A DNA stretch of 64,000 bases, taken from assembly GCA_017396005.1 (NCBI GenBank), contig JAFQNG010000097.1:38461-102460 (forward strand), written 5' to 3'. The position numbers and the translations under genes are program-made. The notes beneath the pieces were generated by a model. It ran no database searches, had not been told where the DNA came from, and saw only the letters and a list, made by a program, of their open reading frames with translations. The stretch's first letter is position 1. Each line of letters begins with the position of its first letter. Below are positions 63,652 to 64,000 of this stretch, piece by piece. This stretch comes from Desulfovibrio sp. (lineage in GTDB: Bacteria > Desulfobacterota > Desulfovibrionia > Desulfovibrionales > Desulfovibrionaceae).

Positions 63652-64000
63652 ATGTTATATTTTATTAAATACAAATTTATTAATTTAAAAATTAAATTAA
63701 AGTTATATTTTATTATTAATAAATATCATAATGATGTTTGGAAATTATATAAAATAATAAAACATAATAATGTTATAAATAAAAAATTATATATTCAAGC
63801 TTTTGAAAAAATATTATCTAGATATGGTTGTTGGATATGATGTGGTGCCACTTTTTTATCTACTCCATGTTTGCCACATGGATTTTATGGAATTTTTATA
63901 TCAAATGGAGCTAGAATAGGATATAATTCAGTAATATTTCAACATGTCACAATAGGTTCAAATACAATAAAAAATTCTAAAGAGGAGAAATGGATATGGA
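63652..64000 (+). pseudogene. Serine-acetyltransferase-like hexapeptide protein with in-frame TGA, cut by the window end
   Basis: The frame from ATG 63652 reads 62 codons to YGCWI, then TGA (63838-63840), and continues in frame to the window end with CGATFLSTPCLPHGFYGIF, ISNGARIGYNSVIFQHVTIG and SNTIKNSK, the left-handed beta-helix of CysE-like glycan acetyltransferases. Relatives have a glycine at the stop position (WIGxGA), so GGA to TGA explains it. The 3' end lies outside. Same change as in the gene before it. Confidence 0.75.

Noticed and set aside
1-64000. CRISPR array or complete insertion sequence
   Set aside because: No regularly spaced direct repeats and no transposase gene were seen in the window.

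Overview
The window looks like a chromosomal segment of a sulfate-reducing bacterium of the Desulfovibrionaceae (Desulfovibrio in the broad sense). The main clue is the siroheme-dependent heme pathway at the left edge (ahbD, hemB, ahbC). It fits with the DksA type, a Gram-negative LPS machinery (hldD, an O-antigen-ligase-like gene, glf) and a GC-rich backbone. Two very AT-rich islands, 13.35-19.1 kb and from about 59.8 kb to the window end, interrupt that backbone; both carry surface-glycan genes. The genus call is inference from gene content, not from a search.

Layout: 1-12.2 kb is housekeeping: heme synthesis, alaS, recA, a PP-loop ATPase, dksA, asnS, an amidohydrolase and a TauE-type permease. 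tRNA-Ser(UGA) lies at 12.36 kb. From 22.4 kb leftward to 12.7 kb runs a minus-strand glycan operon: glycosyltransferase, PglK/MsbA-like ABC flippase, GT2, a rhamnan-F/CDP-glycerol transferase protein, glycerol-3-phosphate cytidylyltransferase, glycosyltransferase, a frameshifted radical SAM gene and an S24-like repressor. Just upstream of it, two perfect 27-bp inverted repeats, each an imperfect palindrome, enclose 137 bp of AT-rich DNA, followed by a strongly structured gene-free stretch.

23-25 kb holds an HPP permease and a membrane iron-sulfur protein. 25-37 kb holds a DEAD-box helicase, ribF, a PHP phosphatase and the tsaB-rseP-dxr-cdsA-uppS-frr-pyrH cluster, then azlCD and a NYN-domain gene. 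37-42 kb has an O-antigen-ligase-like gene, thyX, an ArsR-regulated metal permease and hldD. 42-51.3 kb is a glycogen operon that includes a synthase-phosphorylase fusion. 51.7-56.3 kb is a complete liv branched-chain amino acid ABC transporter. 57-64 kb is a second glycan operon built around galactofuranose (two GT2 genes, glf, GT8, a GlfT2-like gene), ending in two genes that each carry an in-frame TGA where a conserved glycine GGA is expected.

The most interesting signals concern surface-glycan variation: a possible invertible promoter, composition breakpoints inside two genes (a GT2 gene near 19.08 kb and glf near 59.8 kb), a homopolymer frameshift, and the two in-frame TGA codons. Several leader structures also deserve attention: competing hairpins over the alaS ribosome-binding site, a promoter with an immediate terminator hairpin before the glycogen operon, and a terminator between livJ and livH.
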